Of a stretch of DNA of 64,000 nt, positions 18,182-26,321 are shown piece by piece (position 1 is the first letter of the stretch; each line of letters starts with the position of its first letter). The notes beneath the pieces were generated by a model, which was given only the letters and a program-made list of their open reading frames with translations, searched no databases and had not been told where the DNA came from. The position numbers and the translations under genes are program-made. The DNA comes from an uncultured Trichococcus sp. (GTDB lineage Bacteria; Bacillota; Bacilli; Lactobacillales; Aerococcaceae): contig NZ_OY760503.1 in the NCBI RefSeq assembly GCF_963663645.1, positions 1,183,501-1,247,500 on the forward strand, written 5' to 3'.

Positions 18182-18306
18182 ATGGATAACTGGCCGTTAT
18201 CCATGCTTTTCGTCCGGTGGTGGTTCGAAAAGATGGATTCATAAATTTTATTCATCTTTTTCGCATGTCAGACGCTCGAAAACATGGATACTTTTCGGTT
18301 ATCCAT
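18182..18306. repeat. Tandem palindrome array A2, three units
   Basis: Palindromes of 23 bp start at 18182, 18233 and 18284 (ATGGATAAC...GTTATCCAT type), an exact 51-bp pitch. Spacers of 28 bp carry CTTTTCG...CGAAAAG arms. The fixed hairpin TGCGGC-TCAT-GCCGCA follows at 18316-18331. The array is bracketed by two terminators in a convergent gap. Confidence 0.9.
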
Positions 18307-18351
18307 GGTTTTCCGTGCGGCTCATGCCGCAGAATGTGAACATGTATAAAT

Positions 18352-18389
18352 AAAAAGAGGCTATCTCCAAATGAGACAGCCCCTTTTTA
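18352..18389. terminator. Bidirectional terminator between convergent units
   Basis: AAAAAGAGGCTATCTC and GAGACAGCCCCTTTTT form a stem flanked by A and T runs. It probably serves the minus-strand PTS gene that ends at 18420. Confidence 0.75.
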
Positions 18390-18419
18390 TTGAAGTATTT
18401 AATCTATACCTTGAAAGAA

Positions 18420-20246
18420 CTAAGCCAAAATCGCTTTTTCTAGCGGAGACCCGTTCTTATGAAAGCCTTCCATTTTGTATTCGCCTGAAAATTTAGAAAC
18501 TTTATCCATATTTGTAATGACTACTATGATGGATGAATCTTTCTTTTCATTCGCAAGAGTTTGTAGATCCACGTGAGCAATTTTTGTTTGTGGTGTAACA
18601 GATTCTCCTTTTTTAACGAATACATCAAATCCCTTTCCATTTAAACTTACTGTATCAATACCCATATGAATCAATATTTCTAAGCCGTTATCAGTAGTAA
18701 TACCAATGGCATGTTTCGTAGGAAATACTGTATTGATAGTTCCGCTAACGGGTGCATAGATATCTCCGGAATTTGATTTCATTGCATAGCCATCTCCAAC
18801 TAGCTTACTAGAAAATACATCATCTGACACATCTTCTAATGGAACATAAACACCGTCAGTTACTGATAGTAATTCAACTTCATTAGCTAGAGAGGTACTT
18901 GATTGATTGGGTACCGTAACATAAACAATGATGAAGGAAAGTACTAAAGCAATCCCAATGCCTAAAACTGCAAAGATGAAGTATTCTCCGATGTAGGCTG
19001 GCAAACTAAAAATACTCGAGAGAATATATCCGTAAATTCGAACTCCAAAGAAACTTATGAAAGCAGAAGCAACTGAACTTCCGATAGAAGCGGCAATAAA
19101 TGCTTTTTTGTATTTTGTTAAAACCCCAAATAATGCAGGTTCCGTAATCCCAAGTAAGCCAGATACAGCGGCGGAGACAATGATTGATTTTTCTTCTTTT
19201 GTTTTTACTTTGGTATACATTGCTGCAGTCGCGCCTGTGATGGCCATATTTGCCATCAACATCATAGGCATCAACATGTCATACCCTTGGGTTGCAAAAT
19301 TTTGTAAGGCGATTGGTGTCATCGCATGATGTAGTCCAGTTAGGATAGCAATTGGACGAATTACTCCGACCACCACACCAGCTAGTACTGGCGATATGGT
19401 AAATAACCAGCTTACTCCATCGGCCAATAGATTTCCTAAATGAATACCGATTGGGCCAATTACAACTAATGTGACTATACCGGAAAGAAATAAAGAAATT
19501 GTAGGTGTAAAAACTGTCCTTAATACTTCAGGTAAATGTTTGTCAACCCATCGATAAATGTAGCTAAGCGCTAATACCGCAAAAATTATCGGGATTACGG
19601 TTCCGGCGTAGTTGAAAACAGGTACTGGTAAAATTCCAAACAATAAGAATTGTGAAATTTCTCCTGCGACAACGGCTTCTGTCATTGTTGGAAATTGTAA
19701 GGTAGCTGCGATAGCAATTGCCAAATACTGGTTTGTTTTGAACATTTTTGCAGCGGATACAGCAACAAAGAAAGGCATAAAAGTAAAAACACCACTTGCT
19801 AACATATTGATTACTTGGTACGTCGGAGTGGTATTAGAGATCACATTTGATGCAACCAGACCGGCTATTAACCCCTTGATCATTCCAGCGCCTGCGATAG
19901 CTGGTACGATAGGTCCGAAAACACCGGATACAGTATCCATAAATACTGACACTAAACCTTTACTCTTAACCTCTTGCTTGAGCTCATTGTTAGCAAGGTC
20001 AAGACCTAATTGCTTTGATAGTGGTGCGTAGTAATCTTCGACATTTGTACCAATAACAATCTGTAATTGATCACTCTGATATTTCGTACCTATAACTTCA
20101 GAGATATTATTGAGATTATCATAGTTAACCTTTTGAATGTCTTTAAGGTTAAACCGTAACCGGGTCATACAATGCCAAGCGTTGTTTACGTTCTCTATGC
20201 CGCCAATATTGTCAATAATCTGCTTTGCAACATCCTCATGTTTCAT
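18420..20246 (-). CDS. PTS beta-glucoside-type EIIBCA transporter
   Basis: Single-chain PTS permease of 608 residues. The EIIB domain is at the N-terminus (phosphocysteine Cys26 in WHCMTRLRF), a polytopic EIIC of the glucose/glucoside superfamily lies in the middle (GVIRPIAILTGLHHAM), and EIIA is at the C-terminus with its active His in EILIHMGIDTVSL. The start at 20246 is chosen because AAGGA lies 8 bp before it; the ATG at 20255 abuts that site. It is divergent from a mannonate-dehydratase-like gene. No phospho-beta-glucosidase is nearby, so the substrate may not be a simple beta-glucoside. Base composition is AT-rich compared with the flanks. Confidence 0.9.
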   Translation of the reverse strand: MKHEDVAKQIIDNIGGIENVNNAWHCMTRLRFNLKDIQKVNYDNLNNISEVIGTKYQSDQLQIVIGTNVEDYYAPLSKQLGLDLANNELKQEVKSKGLVSVFMDTVSGVFGPIVPAIAGAGMIKGLIAGLVASNVISNTTPTYQVINMLASGVFTFMPFFVAVSAAKMFKTNQYLAIAIAATLQFPTMTEAVVAGEISQFLLFGILPVPVFNYAGTVIPIIFAVLALSYIYRWVDKHLPEVLRTVFTPTISLFLSGIVTLVVIGPIGIHLGNLLADGVSWLFTISPVLAGVVVGVIRPIAILTGLHHAMTPIALQNFATQGYDMLMPMMLMANMAITGATAAMYTKVKTKEEKSIIVSAAVSGLLGITEPALFGVLTKYKKAFIAASIGSSVASAFISFFGVRIYGYILSSIFSLPAYIGEYFIFAVLGIGIALVLSFIIVYVTVPNQSSTSLANEVELLSVTDGVYVPLEDVSDDVFSSKLVGDGYAMKSNSGDIYAPVSGTINTVFPTKHAIGITTDNGLEILIHMGIDTVSLNGKGFDVFVKKGESVTPQTKIAHVDLQTLANEKKDSSIIVVITNMDKVSKFSGEYKMEGFHKNGSPLEKAILA

Positions 20247-20332
20247 TATACTCATCCTTCACTCATTTATTTTCGCATAGCTATGTGTCCGCTTGCAAGA
20301 TGAATCATAGCATAATATCCGCGATTGTAAAA

Positions 20333-20412
20333 CCAGTCCTAATTACATATAAATCACAAAAAAACGTTGATATATAAGTATTGTGTCGTTAGACAGTCTA
20401 GAATTGGACTGG
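20333..20412. promoter_or_regulatory. Candidate GntR operator region in divergent gap
   Basis: CCAGTCC (20333-20339) and its inverse GGACTGG (20406-20412) lie in the gap between the divergent PTS and dehydratase genes. The second is part of an 18-bp inverted repeat (CAGTC...GACTG, 20394-20411). The GntR protein encoded at 21.7 kb is the natural candidate to bind. Confidence 0.4.
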
Positions 20413-20447
20413 TTCTTTCCTTTATAAGCGCTGTTTTTTATTCCAAA

Positions 20448-20477
20448 TTGACAGCGTATATACGGACATGATTCAAT
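20448..20477 (+). promoter_or_regulatory. Promoter of the dehydratase-like gene
   Basis: A perfect -35 TTGACA (20448-20453), an 18-bp spacer and a weaker TTCAAT (20472-20477) precede the gene at 20516. Confidence 0.5.
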
Positions 20478-20515
20478 AGCAACGTAAGGGACACTAATTT
20501 AAGGGATGATGATAA

Positions 20516-21715
20516 ATGATGCCAACCATAATTACAGATGTAAAGAGTTTTGCAATAAAGCCAGACAGACATAATCTAGTTATCGTTAAAATTGAAACAA
20601 ATAAAGGTATTTCTGGGTTAGGGTGCGCAACGTTTCAATTTAGGCCATTGGCGGTGAAATGCGTAGTTGATGAGTATCTAAAACCACTTTTGATTGGTCG
20701 AGACGCCAACCAAATTGAAGATTTATGGCAGATGATGACAGTAAATTCATATTGGAGAAATGGTCCTATTACTAATAACGCTATTTCAGGGGTCGATATG
20801 GCTTTATGGGATATCAAGTCAAAATTAGCTGATATGCCGCTGTATCAATTGTTGGGTGGGAGAGCACGTACGGCTATTCCTGCTTATACGCATGCAGTAG
20901 CAAAGGATTTAGACACTCTTTATGATGAGATTGATAAGTTTTTAGACGAAGGATACAAATATATTCGTTGTCAACTAGGATTTTATGGAGGAAATGCTGA
21001 AACTGTAGAAACACCTGAGAATCCGTTGGAAGGATCTTATTTCGATCAAAATGAATATATGAATACCACTTTGGAAATGTTTGAAGCAGTTCAAAATAAA
21101 TACGGTAATTCATTTCAAATGTTGCATGATGTACACGAAAGGCTTTCCCCGAATCAAGCAGTTCAATTTGCCAAAAAATCAGAAAAATATAATTTATATT
21201 TCCTGGAAGATATTCTTCCCCCAAACCAAAATGAATGGTTGGATCAAGTACGCAATCAAACTTCTACACCTATCGCAACAGGCGAATTGTTCAACAATCC
21301 AATGGAGTGGAAAGAACTGATTATCAAGCGACGGTTAGACTATATGAGAGCCCATGTCTCCCAAATTGGTGGCATAACTCCAGCACTGAAGCTTGCTCAT
21401 TTTTGTGATGCTTTTGGTGTTCGAGTAGCTTGGCATACGCCATCAGATATCTCACCAGTCGGATTGGCAGTGAATACGCACTTAAATATCCATTTGCATA
21501 ATGCCGCAATTCAAGAAAATATTGATATCCCAGAAAACACAAAAAGAATATTCAAAAATATTCCTGAACCCGAGAAAGGTTTCTTCTATCCCATTGAACG
21601 TCCTGGTATTGGAATAGATTTTATAGAAGAGATAGCTGAAGAATTCCCTATCGAATATCGCCCGCATGAGTGGACTCAGAGCCGTGTACCTGACGGGACG
21701 CTAGTAACACCGTAG
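20516..21715 (+). CDS. Mannonate-dehydratase-like enolase superfamily protein (RspA/ManD subgroup)
   Basis: Enolase-superfamily enzyme of about 399 residues. The barrel shows the ligand set Asp in LHDVHERL, Glu in YFLEDILPP and Glu in ATGELFNN, plus the late His of [11 protein letters not shown], as in D-mannonate/D-gluconate dehydratases of the ManD subgroup. These make 2-keto-3-deoxygluconate from a sugar acid, though many members have low or no activity. A KDPG aldolase gene lies 0.9 kb downstream, which fits a keto-deoxy route; a dedicated kinase is not seen. ATG 20516 or 20519 may be used. The gene is AT-rich (one sampled 60-base line has 20 G+C). Confidence 0.85.
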   Translation: MMPTIITDVKSFAIKPDRHNLVIVKIETNKGISGLGCATFQFRPLAVKCVVDEYLKPLLIGRDANQIEDLWQMMTVNSYWRNGPITNNAISGVDMALWDIKSKLADMPLYQLLGGRARTAIPAYTHAVAKDLDTLYDEIDKFLDEGYKYIRCQLGFYGGNAETVETPENPLEGSYFDQNEYMNTTLEMFEAVQNKYGNSFQMLHDVHERLSPNQAVQFAKKSEKYNLYFLEDILPPNQNEWLDQVRNQTSTPIATGELFNNPMEWKELIIKRRLDYMRAHVSQIGGITPALKLAHFCDAFGVRVAWHTPSDISPVGLAVNTHLNIHLHNAAIQENIDIPENTKRIFKNIPEPEKGFFYPIERPGIGIDFIEEIAEEFPIEYRPHEWTQSRVPDGTLVTP

Positions 21716-21730
21716 GCAAAGCCAATTAGG

Positions 21731-22438
21731 TTAACTTTGCCTGGATTTATGTGTTTCTTTGTCAAAAGGGGTGATATAGGTACAAGTGTAATCTATCGCC
21801 GTAAGTTCGCTATATTCATACACTCGCCCATCATCCAACAGACACCGATTTGTAATTTTCATGGCAGGTGTCCCCTTCTTGCACAAAAGTAGCTCTGCTT
21901 GGTTTTTGGTTACAGCAGTTGGACTATAACTAGTAATATAGTGAGAAATATTATACCCAAGACTTTGAACATACTCTTGAATTGAATGTTCAATATGAAA
22001 TTTATTCAAATCTGGAAATAGCGAAACGGGCATTTTTGAGACTTCAATTTGTTCAATTTTATAATCAACAACACGTACACGCTGAAATGTCCAAATTTCT
22101 TCAGACCGTCCTAACTGAAAGATTTGTTCTTCTTCAGGAGTAGATTTTTCTTTATTAATGGAAATCATTTTTGATGAAATCCTTTTATAAGGAGTCCTGG
22201 TCAAGGAATTGAAAATTAAAGGATTATTTTGTAGGTTCTCATAAACATACATGCCCGAGCCTTGCACGACTTTAATGATGCCGATTTCGTTCAAATTTTT
22301 AATCGCTTCTTGGATAGTATAACGGGAGACGTGATAGGTTTCTGCCAACGCTCGTTGATCAGGTAATTTGCCGTTCGAGAATTGTTTCTGATAGATTTTA
22401 CTTAATAAATCTTGGATAATAAATTCTTTCTTTTTCAA
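21731..22438 (-). CDS. GntR/HutC-family transcriptional regulator
   Basis: Sugar-responsive repressor of 235 residues. The N-terminal winged helix-turn-helix (GKLPDQRALAETYHVSRYTIQEAIKNL, about residues 23-49) is followed by a UbiC-type effector domain (ISKMPVSLFPDLNKFHIE...). This is the arrangement of regulators of glucoside and trehalose PTS genes. It converges with the dehydratase-like gene and is AT-rich like it. The likely targets are the divergent PTS/dehydratase promoters, where inverted CCAGTCC boxes occur. Confidence 0.87.
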   Translation of the reverse strand: MKKKEFIIQDLLSKIYQKQFSNGKLPDQRALAETYHVSRYTIQEAIKNLNEIGIIKVVQGSGMYVYENLQNNPLIFNSLTRTPYKRISSKMISINKEKSTPEEEQIFQLGRSEEIWTFQRVRVVDYKIEQIEVSKMPVSLFPDLNKFHIEHSIQEYVQSLGYNISHYITSYSPTAVTKNQAELLLCKKGTPAMKITNRCLLDDGRVYEYSELTAIDYTCTYITPFDKETHKSRQS

Positions 22439-22662
22439 GTTACAAATCCTTTCCTAATAGAACCGGTGATTACTGTTCTAAGTATATTTTCTATTCCTGA
22501 ATTGTCAACATCGATAGTATTCGCAAGACAACCTGGATTTCCGGGAAAGTGGTAACTAGGCGTGCTAACCACTTGTAAAAAGTGTGTTTTGGTATGAATC
22601 TGAGACAAAAAAGTTAGTGCACGTTTTTGAAGTATAAAAGAAAAATAGAAAGTGGGAGATGG

Positions 22663-23310
22663 ATGAAACGCGTATCTATTTTGAATCGTTTGGAAAAAAC
22701 GGGGGTCGTGGCAGTCGTCCGCGGCGCCACGAAAGAAGAGGCTCTGAAAGCCAGCCATGCAATCGTCGCGGGTGGGCTGAAGGGCATCGAACTGACATTC
22801 ACAGTCCCGAATGCGGATGAAGTGATCCGCGAATTGGCAACAGTCTACAAGGATCAACCGGAAGTGGTGGTCGGAGCGGGGACTGTATTGGATGCCATCA
22901 CTGCCCGCCTGGCGATCTTGGCAGGTGCGGAGTTCATCGTCAGCCCGAATTTCGACAAAGAGACGGCTGAGCTGTGTAATTTGTACCAAATCCCGTATCT
23001 GCCGGGCTGCATGACGATCACGGAAATGAAGGAAGCGCTGAAGAGCGGCGCCGACATCATCAAATTGTTCCCAGGTAGTGCCTACGGCCCGAGTATCGTG
23101 TCGAGCTTCAAAGCGCCGATGCCGCATCTGAACCTGATGCCGACAGGCGGCGTCAGCCTGGCAAACATGCAGGAATGGTTCGATGCCGGGGTCATCGCGG
23201 TCGGTGTCGGCGGCAACTTGCTGGCACCTGCCGCGACCGGTGGCTTTGGTAAGGTTACTGAAGTGGCAAGGCAGTACGCGGATAAGTTTGCGGAGATCAA
23301 AGGACTTTGA
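22663..23310 (+). CDS. KDPG/KHG aldolase
   Basis: Cleaves 2-keto-3-deoxy-6-phosphogluconate to pyruvate and glyceraldehyde-3-phosphate in the cytoplasm. The 215-residue product has VVAVVRG at the N-terminus with the catalytic Glu in GIELTFTVP, and the Schiff-base Lys near residue 133 in DIIKLFPGSAYGP. The start at 22663 follows GGGAG; the ATG at 22627 has no ribosome site. GC content is clearly higher than in the block just before it (one sampled line has 32 of 60 G+C). It may complete the pathway started by the dehydratase-like enzyme, but lies outside the AT-rich block. Confidence 0.92.
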   Translation: MKRVSILNRLEKTGVVAVVRGATKEEALKASHAIVAGGLKGIELTFTVPNADEVIRELATVYKDQPEVVVGAGTVLDAITARLAILAGAEFIVSPNFDKETAELCNLYQIPYLPGCMTITEMKEALKSGADIIKLFPGSAYGPSIVSSFKAPMPHLNLMPTGGVSLANMQEWFDAGVIAVGVGGNLLAPAATGGFGKVTEVARQYADKFAEIKGL

Positions 23311-23391
23311 ATGTTTGTGGATGGCGGGGGCAGTTCGTCAAGTTTGGACAATTTGAAAGAATTATCGGAAATCCCAGAAGGAAATAGATAA

Positions 23392-23432
23392 GAAAGGGTC
23401 TATCTCATTTAATTGTGAGGGGCCCCTTTTTT
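23392..23432 (+). terminator. Terminator after KDPG aldolase
   Basis: AAAGGGTCTATCTCA pairs imperfectly with TGTGAGGGGCCCCTTT, followed by T. Confidence 0.75.
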
Positions 23433-23441
23433 CGCATGGAG

Positions 23442-23617
23442 ATGGATAATTTGTCGTTACCCATCCTTTTCGTCCGGCAGCGGCTTGAAAGGATGAATAA
23501 ATGAATCTTATTCATCCTTGTTGGATGCCAGACACTCGAAATGATGAATACTTTTCCGTTATTCATCTTTTTCCGTGTCCACGCTCCAAATAAGATTAAT
23601 ACTTGGCCGTTATCCAT
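23442..23617. repeat. Tandem palindrome array A3, four units
   Basis: Palindromes of 23 bp start at 23442, 23493, 23544 and 23595, an exact 51-bp pitch. Arms are ATGGATAA/ATGAATA against TTACCCAT/TATTCAT; the fourth unit has ATTAATAC. The array begins 9 bp after a terminator and lies upstream of the T-box leader. The fixed TGCGGC hairpin of A1 and A2 is absent. Confidence 0.88.
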
Positions 23618-23740
23618 GTTTTACGCCAGGAATACCTAACCCAACCACCCAGTGTTCGCTTTTTCCTGTCAATCCTGTTCGGAATCGTGTGCTTTTCAGG
23701 CCGTGGCTGCGGTGGTAGACTTTGTCTATGAATCAAAGCC

Positions 23741-24035
23741 ATACAGAAAAAAGCAAAGAAGAGGAAAGTACTTGTTGGATAGTCCTTCAGAGAGCTCTTG
23801 GTCGGTGAGAAAGAGCGGACGGCAACACAGGAAAAATGGCCTCAGAGTTGATGCGCTGAAAGGAAGTTTCCTTCAGGTGCGTCCGGACGCCCCCGTTAGA
23901 CAGGCAGCGGTATCGAGGATAATGCATCCTTCAGTACCGGTTGAGGTTGCAATCGCAAGGTTGTCATGAAGCAAGGTGGCAACGCGATCTAACCGTCGTC
24001 CTTTCTGGAATCGATCCAGAGGGGGCGATTTTTTA
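23741..24035 (+). promoter_or_regulatory. T-box leader with terminator, specifier AUG or UGG
   Basis: The leader senses an uncharged tRNA and lets transcription continue when the amino acid is short. Stem I is clear: GAGG (23761-23764) with CCTC (23840-23843), TGTTG (23773-23777) with CAACA (23823-23827), GTCC with GGAC, and GCTCTT with AAGAGC capping the distal part. The T-box proper, AAGGTGGCAACGCG, is at 23973-23986. The terminator stem is at 23995-24027 with T after it. The specifier position reads ATGG just above the base helix: AUG followed by a purine fits the usual layout, while the TGGC of the T-box fits a tRNA with discriminator G, which suits Trp better than Met. A weak promoter TTTTCA-17-TAGACT lies just upstream. 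Confidence 0.85.
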
Positions 24036-24068
24036 TTACACTTTATTACATTCGAGGAGGAAAAATAC

Positions 24069-25115
24069 ATGGCAGACAATAACAGAAGAAAATTGATTTT
24101 TGATGCTTTCGACAACAAAGAAACGGAGCGTGTGCCGGTTGGCTTTTGGTTTCACTTTGTTTTCGGTGATGATCAATTCCGTGGTTTGGAGGACAGATTG
24201 GTTTTGGACCGAGTGATCGACGGGCACAAGGATTTCTACGACGCCTTCAATCCTGATTTCGTGAAAATCATGAGCGACGGCTTCTTCGGGCATCCAAGCC
24301 TGTTGGAAAAAACCGTCGAGCATGCGGATGACTTATACAACTTCAAGGCTGTGGGGCCTGACCACCCGTGGATAACGGAGCAGGTCAAAACGGTAAAACA
24401 GATCAAGGAATCCTTCAACGGCGAAATCGCAACCTTCTATAATATCTTTTCGCCGGCGAACTATATCCGGATTGCCTTCGAAGCGTGGGATAAGGATCCC
24501 GAAAAATTCACCCGTTTCTTTGAAACGGATCCGGGCGCTCTCGCTTATGCGGCGAACGAAATCGCCAAGGACGTTGCGGTTCTGGCACAAAAAGTCATCG
24601 AAGAAGCAGGTGCGGACGGCATCTACTTGAGCGTGCAGAATGTCCAAACCAGTGCAGCGACGATAGAAGCCTACCACACCTACATCGCGCCGAGTGAATT
24701 GGATGTGTTGGCGGCGGCAAATGCAGTCAGCGACTACAACATCCTGCACATCTGCGGCTATGAGCATAATCAAAACAACTTGTCGTACTACCGGGACTAT
24801 GAAGCAAAAGCCTACAACTGGGCGGTCCACACGGAAAAAATCAGCCTGAAAGAAGGCAAAGACTTCTTCGGCAACAAAGCGGTGATCGGCGGCTTCGACA
24901 ATAACGCAGGCACATTGTTGGATGCGGGAAACAAGGCGGATATCGCCCAATACACAGCCGACCTCATCCAAGAAATCGGCGAAACAGGCGTCATCATCGG
25001 AGCGGACTGCACCGTCAATCCGCAGATCGAACTGGATCGTTTGACATTGGTCCGGGATACAGCTGCCGGCGTATCAGGCAAGAACCGCAAACAAGCGAGC
25101 CCTCTGCATAACTGA
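24069..25115 (+). CDS. Uroporphyrinogen-decarboxylase-like protein 1 (MtaA-type methyltransferase fold)
   Basis: URO-D superfamily barrel of 348 residues. It is unlikely to be heme HemE, since no heme genes are near. It keeps the ligand pattern of zinc-dependent methyltransferases such as MtaA: His227-x-Cys229 in ILHICG and Cys314 in GADCTV. Such a zinc site activates a thiol for methylation. The start at 24069 follows GAGGAGG; longer starts lie in the T-box. It is the first gene of the T-box operon, before an oxidoreductase, a second URO-D-like gene and an amino-acid ABC transporter. A thiol methyltransferase related to methionine supply is a hypothesis. No corrinoid protein is visible. Confidence 0.8.
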   Translation: MADNNRRKLIFDAFDNKETERVPVGFWFHFVFGDDQFRGLEDRLVLDRVIDGHKDFYDAFNPDFVKIMSDGFFGHPSLLEKTVEHADDLYNFKAVGPDHPWITEQVKTVKQIKESFNGEIATFYNIFSPANYIRIAFEAWDKDPEKFTRFFETDPGALAYAANEIAKDVAVLAQKVIEEAGADGIYLSVQNVQTSAATIEAYHTYIAPSELDVLAAANAVSDYNILHICGYEHNQNNLSYYRDYEAKAYNWAVHTEKISLKEGKDFFGNKAVIGGFDNNAGTLLDAGNKADIAQYTADLIQEIGETGVIIGADCTVNPQIELDRLTLVRDTAAGVSGKNRKQASPLHN

Positions 25116-25222
25116 GTGAGGAATGCGACGGTGTTCGGCACAGGCGGTCAACCCTGATAGACAATCGGTATTATTTTTAACAGAACAGCCGTGATAGAAT
25201 CAAGCACATAACTGAAACAGCC

Positions 25223-25244
25223 GCCTTCCGAAGAATCGGAAGGC
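25223..25244 (+). other. Intercistronic hairpin before the oxidoreductase gene
   Basis: GCCTTCCG-AAGAAT-CGGAAGGC is a perfect 8-bp stem without a T run, lying in the 147-bp gap after the first URO-D-like gene. It may protect or separate mRNA segments; it is not a good terminator. Confidence 0.5.
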
Positions 25245-25262
25245 AAAGAAAGGAGGGGTCCC

Positions 25263-26321
25263 ATGGTCGGGATTGTCATCATCGGTTGCGGGGATGTTTC
25301 GAAACAGAGGCACGCCCCTCTAAGCCACAAAAACGAAAAAGTCGATTTGATTGGATTCTATAACCGTACGATCGCCAAAGCAGAAGCTTTCCAAAAGAGG
25401 TACGGCGGGAAAGTCTACCGAAACCTGGAGGAAATCTGGGAAGACGGAACGGTCGATGCCGTCATCGTCGCTACGAATGAACAATCGCACAGCCCGATCA
25501 CCATCACAGCGCTTGAAGCAGGAAAGCATGTGCTGTGTGAAAAGCCGATGGCGGATTCGGTGGCCGAGGCGGAACGAATGCAGCAGGCAGCCGAAAAAAC
25601 GGGCAAAAAGCTGATGATCATCCATAACCAACGGCTTTATCCCGCGCATCAGCTGCTGAAAAAATTGCTGGCGGAAGGGACGCTCGGAAAGGTCCATGCT
25701 TACCGGACGACATTGGCCAACCAAGGCCAGGAAAATGACGGTTGGGGTACGGCATTCCCTGATTTCTACGACCGCATCGGCCATACGAACGGGGCTTTGG
25801 CTCAAGTGGGCGTCCATCGCATCGACTTGTTGAACTACTTGTTCAGTGAAGATCCCGTCATCGCAGTATTGGCCCACACCATGACGCAAGCCAAGCAGTT
25901 GGAGGACGGAAGCCCGGTTCCGTATGAGGATTATGCGGTACTGCAATTGCAGCATCGCTCGGGTATCCAGGGAACGCTGCTGACCCACTGGTTCGATTAC
26001 TCGAACGAAAGGCAGACCGTCATCTACGGAGAAAAGGCCACGGCCATTACTTATGCGGACGGGCATCCGGTGGCACTTTACCGGAAGAACGGGGAAAAGA
26101 CCTACTTGGATGATCCCTCGCAGGACGGCTTATATGCAGAACCATTGACACCGATCGTCGACAAGTTTGTCGAAAGCATCGAAGAGGATACCAACCCGTT
26201 TGTGACAGCGGAACAGGGGATAACCGCATTGCGCATTCTTGACGCCGCTTACCGGTCGCAAGCAACGCAGACATGGACACCAATCGAACAGGAGGACGCA
26301 CATTATGACAGGAAAATTTAA
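25263..26321 (+). CDS. Gfo/Idh/MocA family oxidoreductase
   Basis: NAD(P)-dependent oxidoreductase of 352 residues. The N-terminal Rossmann fold shows GIVIIGCGDVSKQRHAPL, and the family signature CEKPMADSVAEAE at about residue 95 carries the usual Lys. The C-terminal domain has the His-containing QVGVHRIDLLNYL stretch. Members act on sugars, inositols and related alcohols. Here it sits between two URO-D-like genes and overlaps the second by 17 bp, so it is part of the same pathway. The substrate is not apparent. Confidence 0.87.
   Translation: MVGIVIIGCGDVSKQRHAPLSHKNEKVDLIGFYNRTIAKAEAFQKRYGGKVYRNLEEIWEDGTVDAVIVATNEQSHSPITITALEAGKHVLCEKPMADSVAEAERMQQAAEKTGKKLMIIHNQRLYPAHQLLKKLLAEGTLGKVHAYRTTLANQGQENDGWGTAFPDFYDRIGHTNGALAQVGVHRIDLLNYLFSEDPVIAVLAHTMTQAKQLEDGSPVPYEDYAVLQLQHRSGIQGTLLTHWFDYSNERQTVIYGEKATAITYADGHPVALYRKNGEKTYLDDPSQDGLYAEPLTPIVDKFVESIEEDTNPFVTAEQGITALRILDAAYRSQATQTWTPIEQEDAHYDRKI

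Noticed and set aside
23652-23969. 105-residue open frame
   Set aside because: It lies over the T-box leader, whose paired stems explain the sequence; no ribosome binding site.
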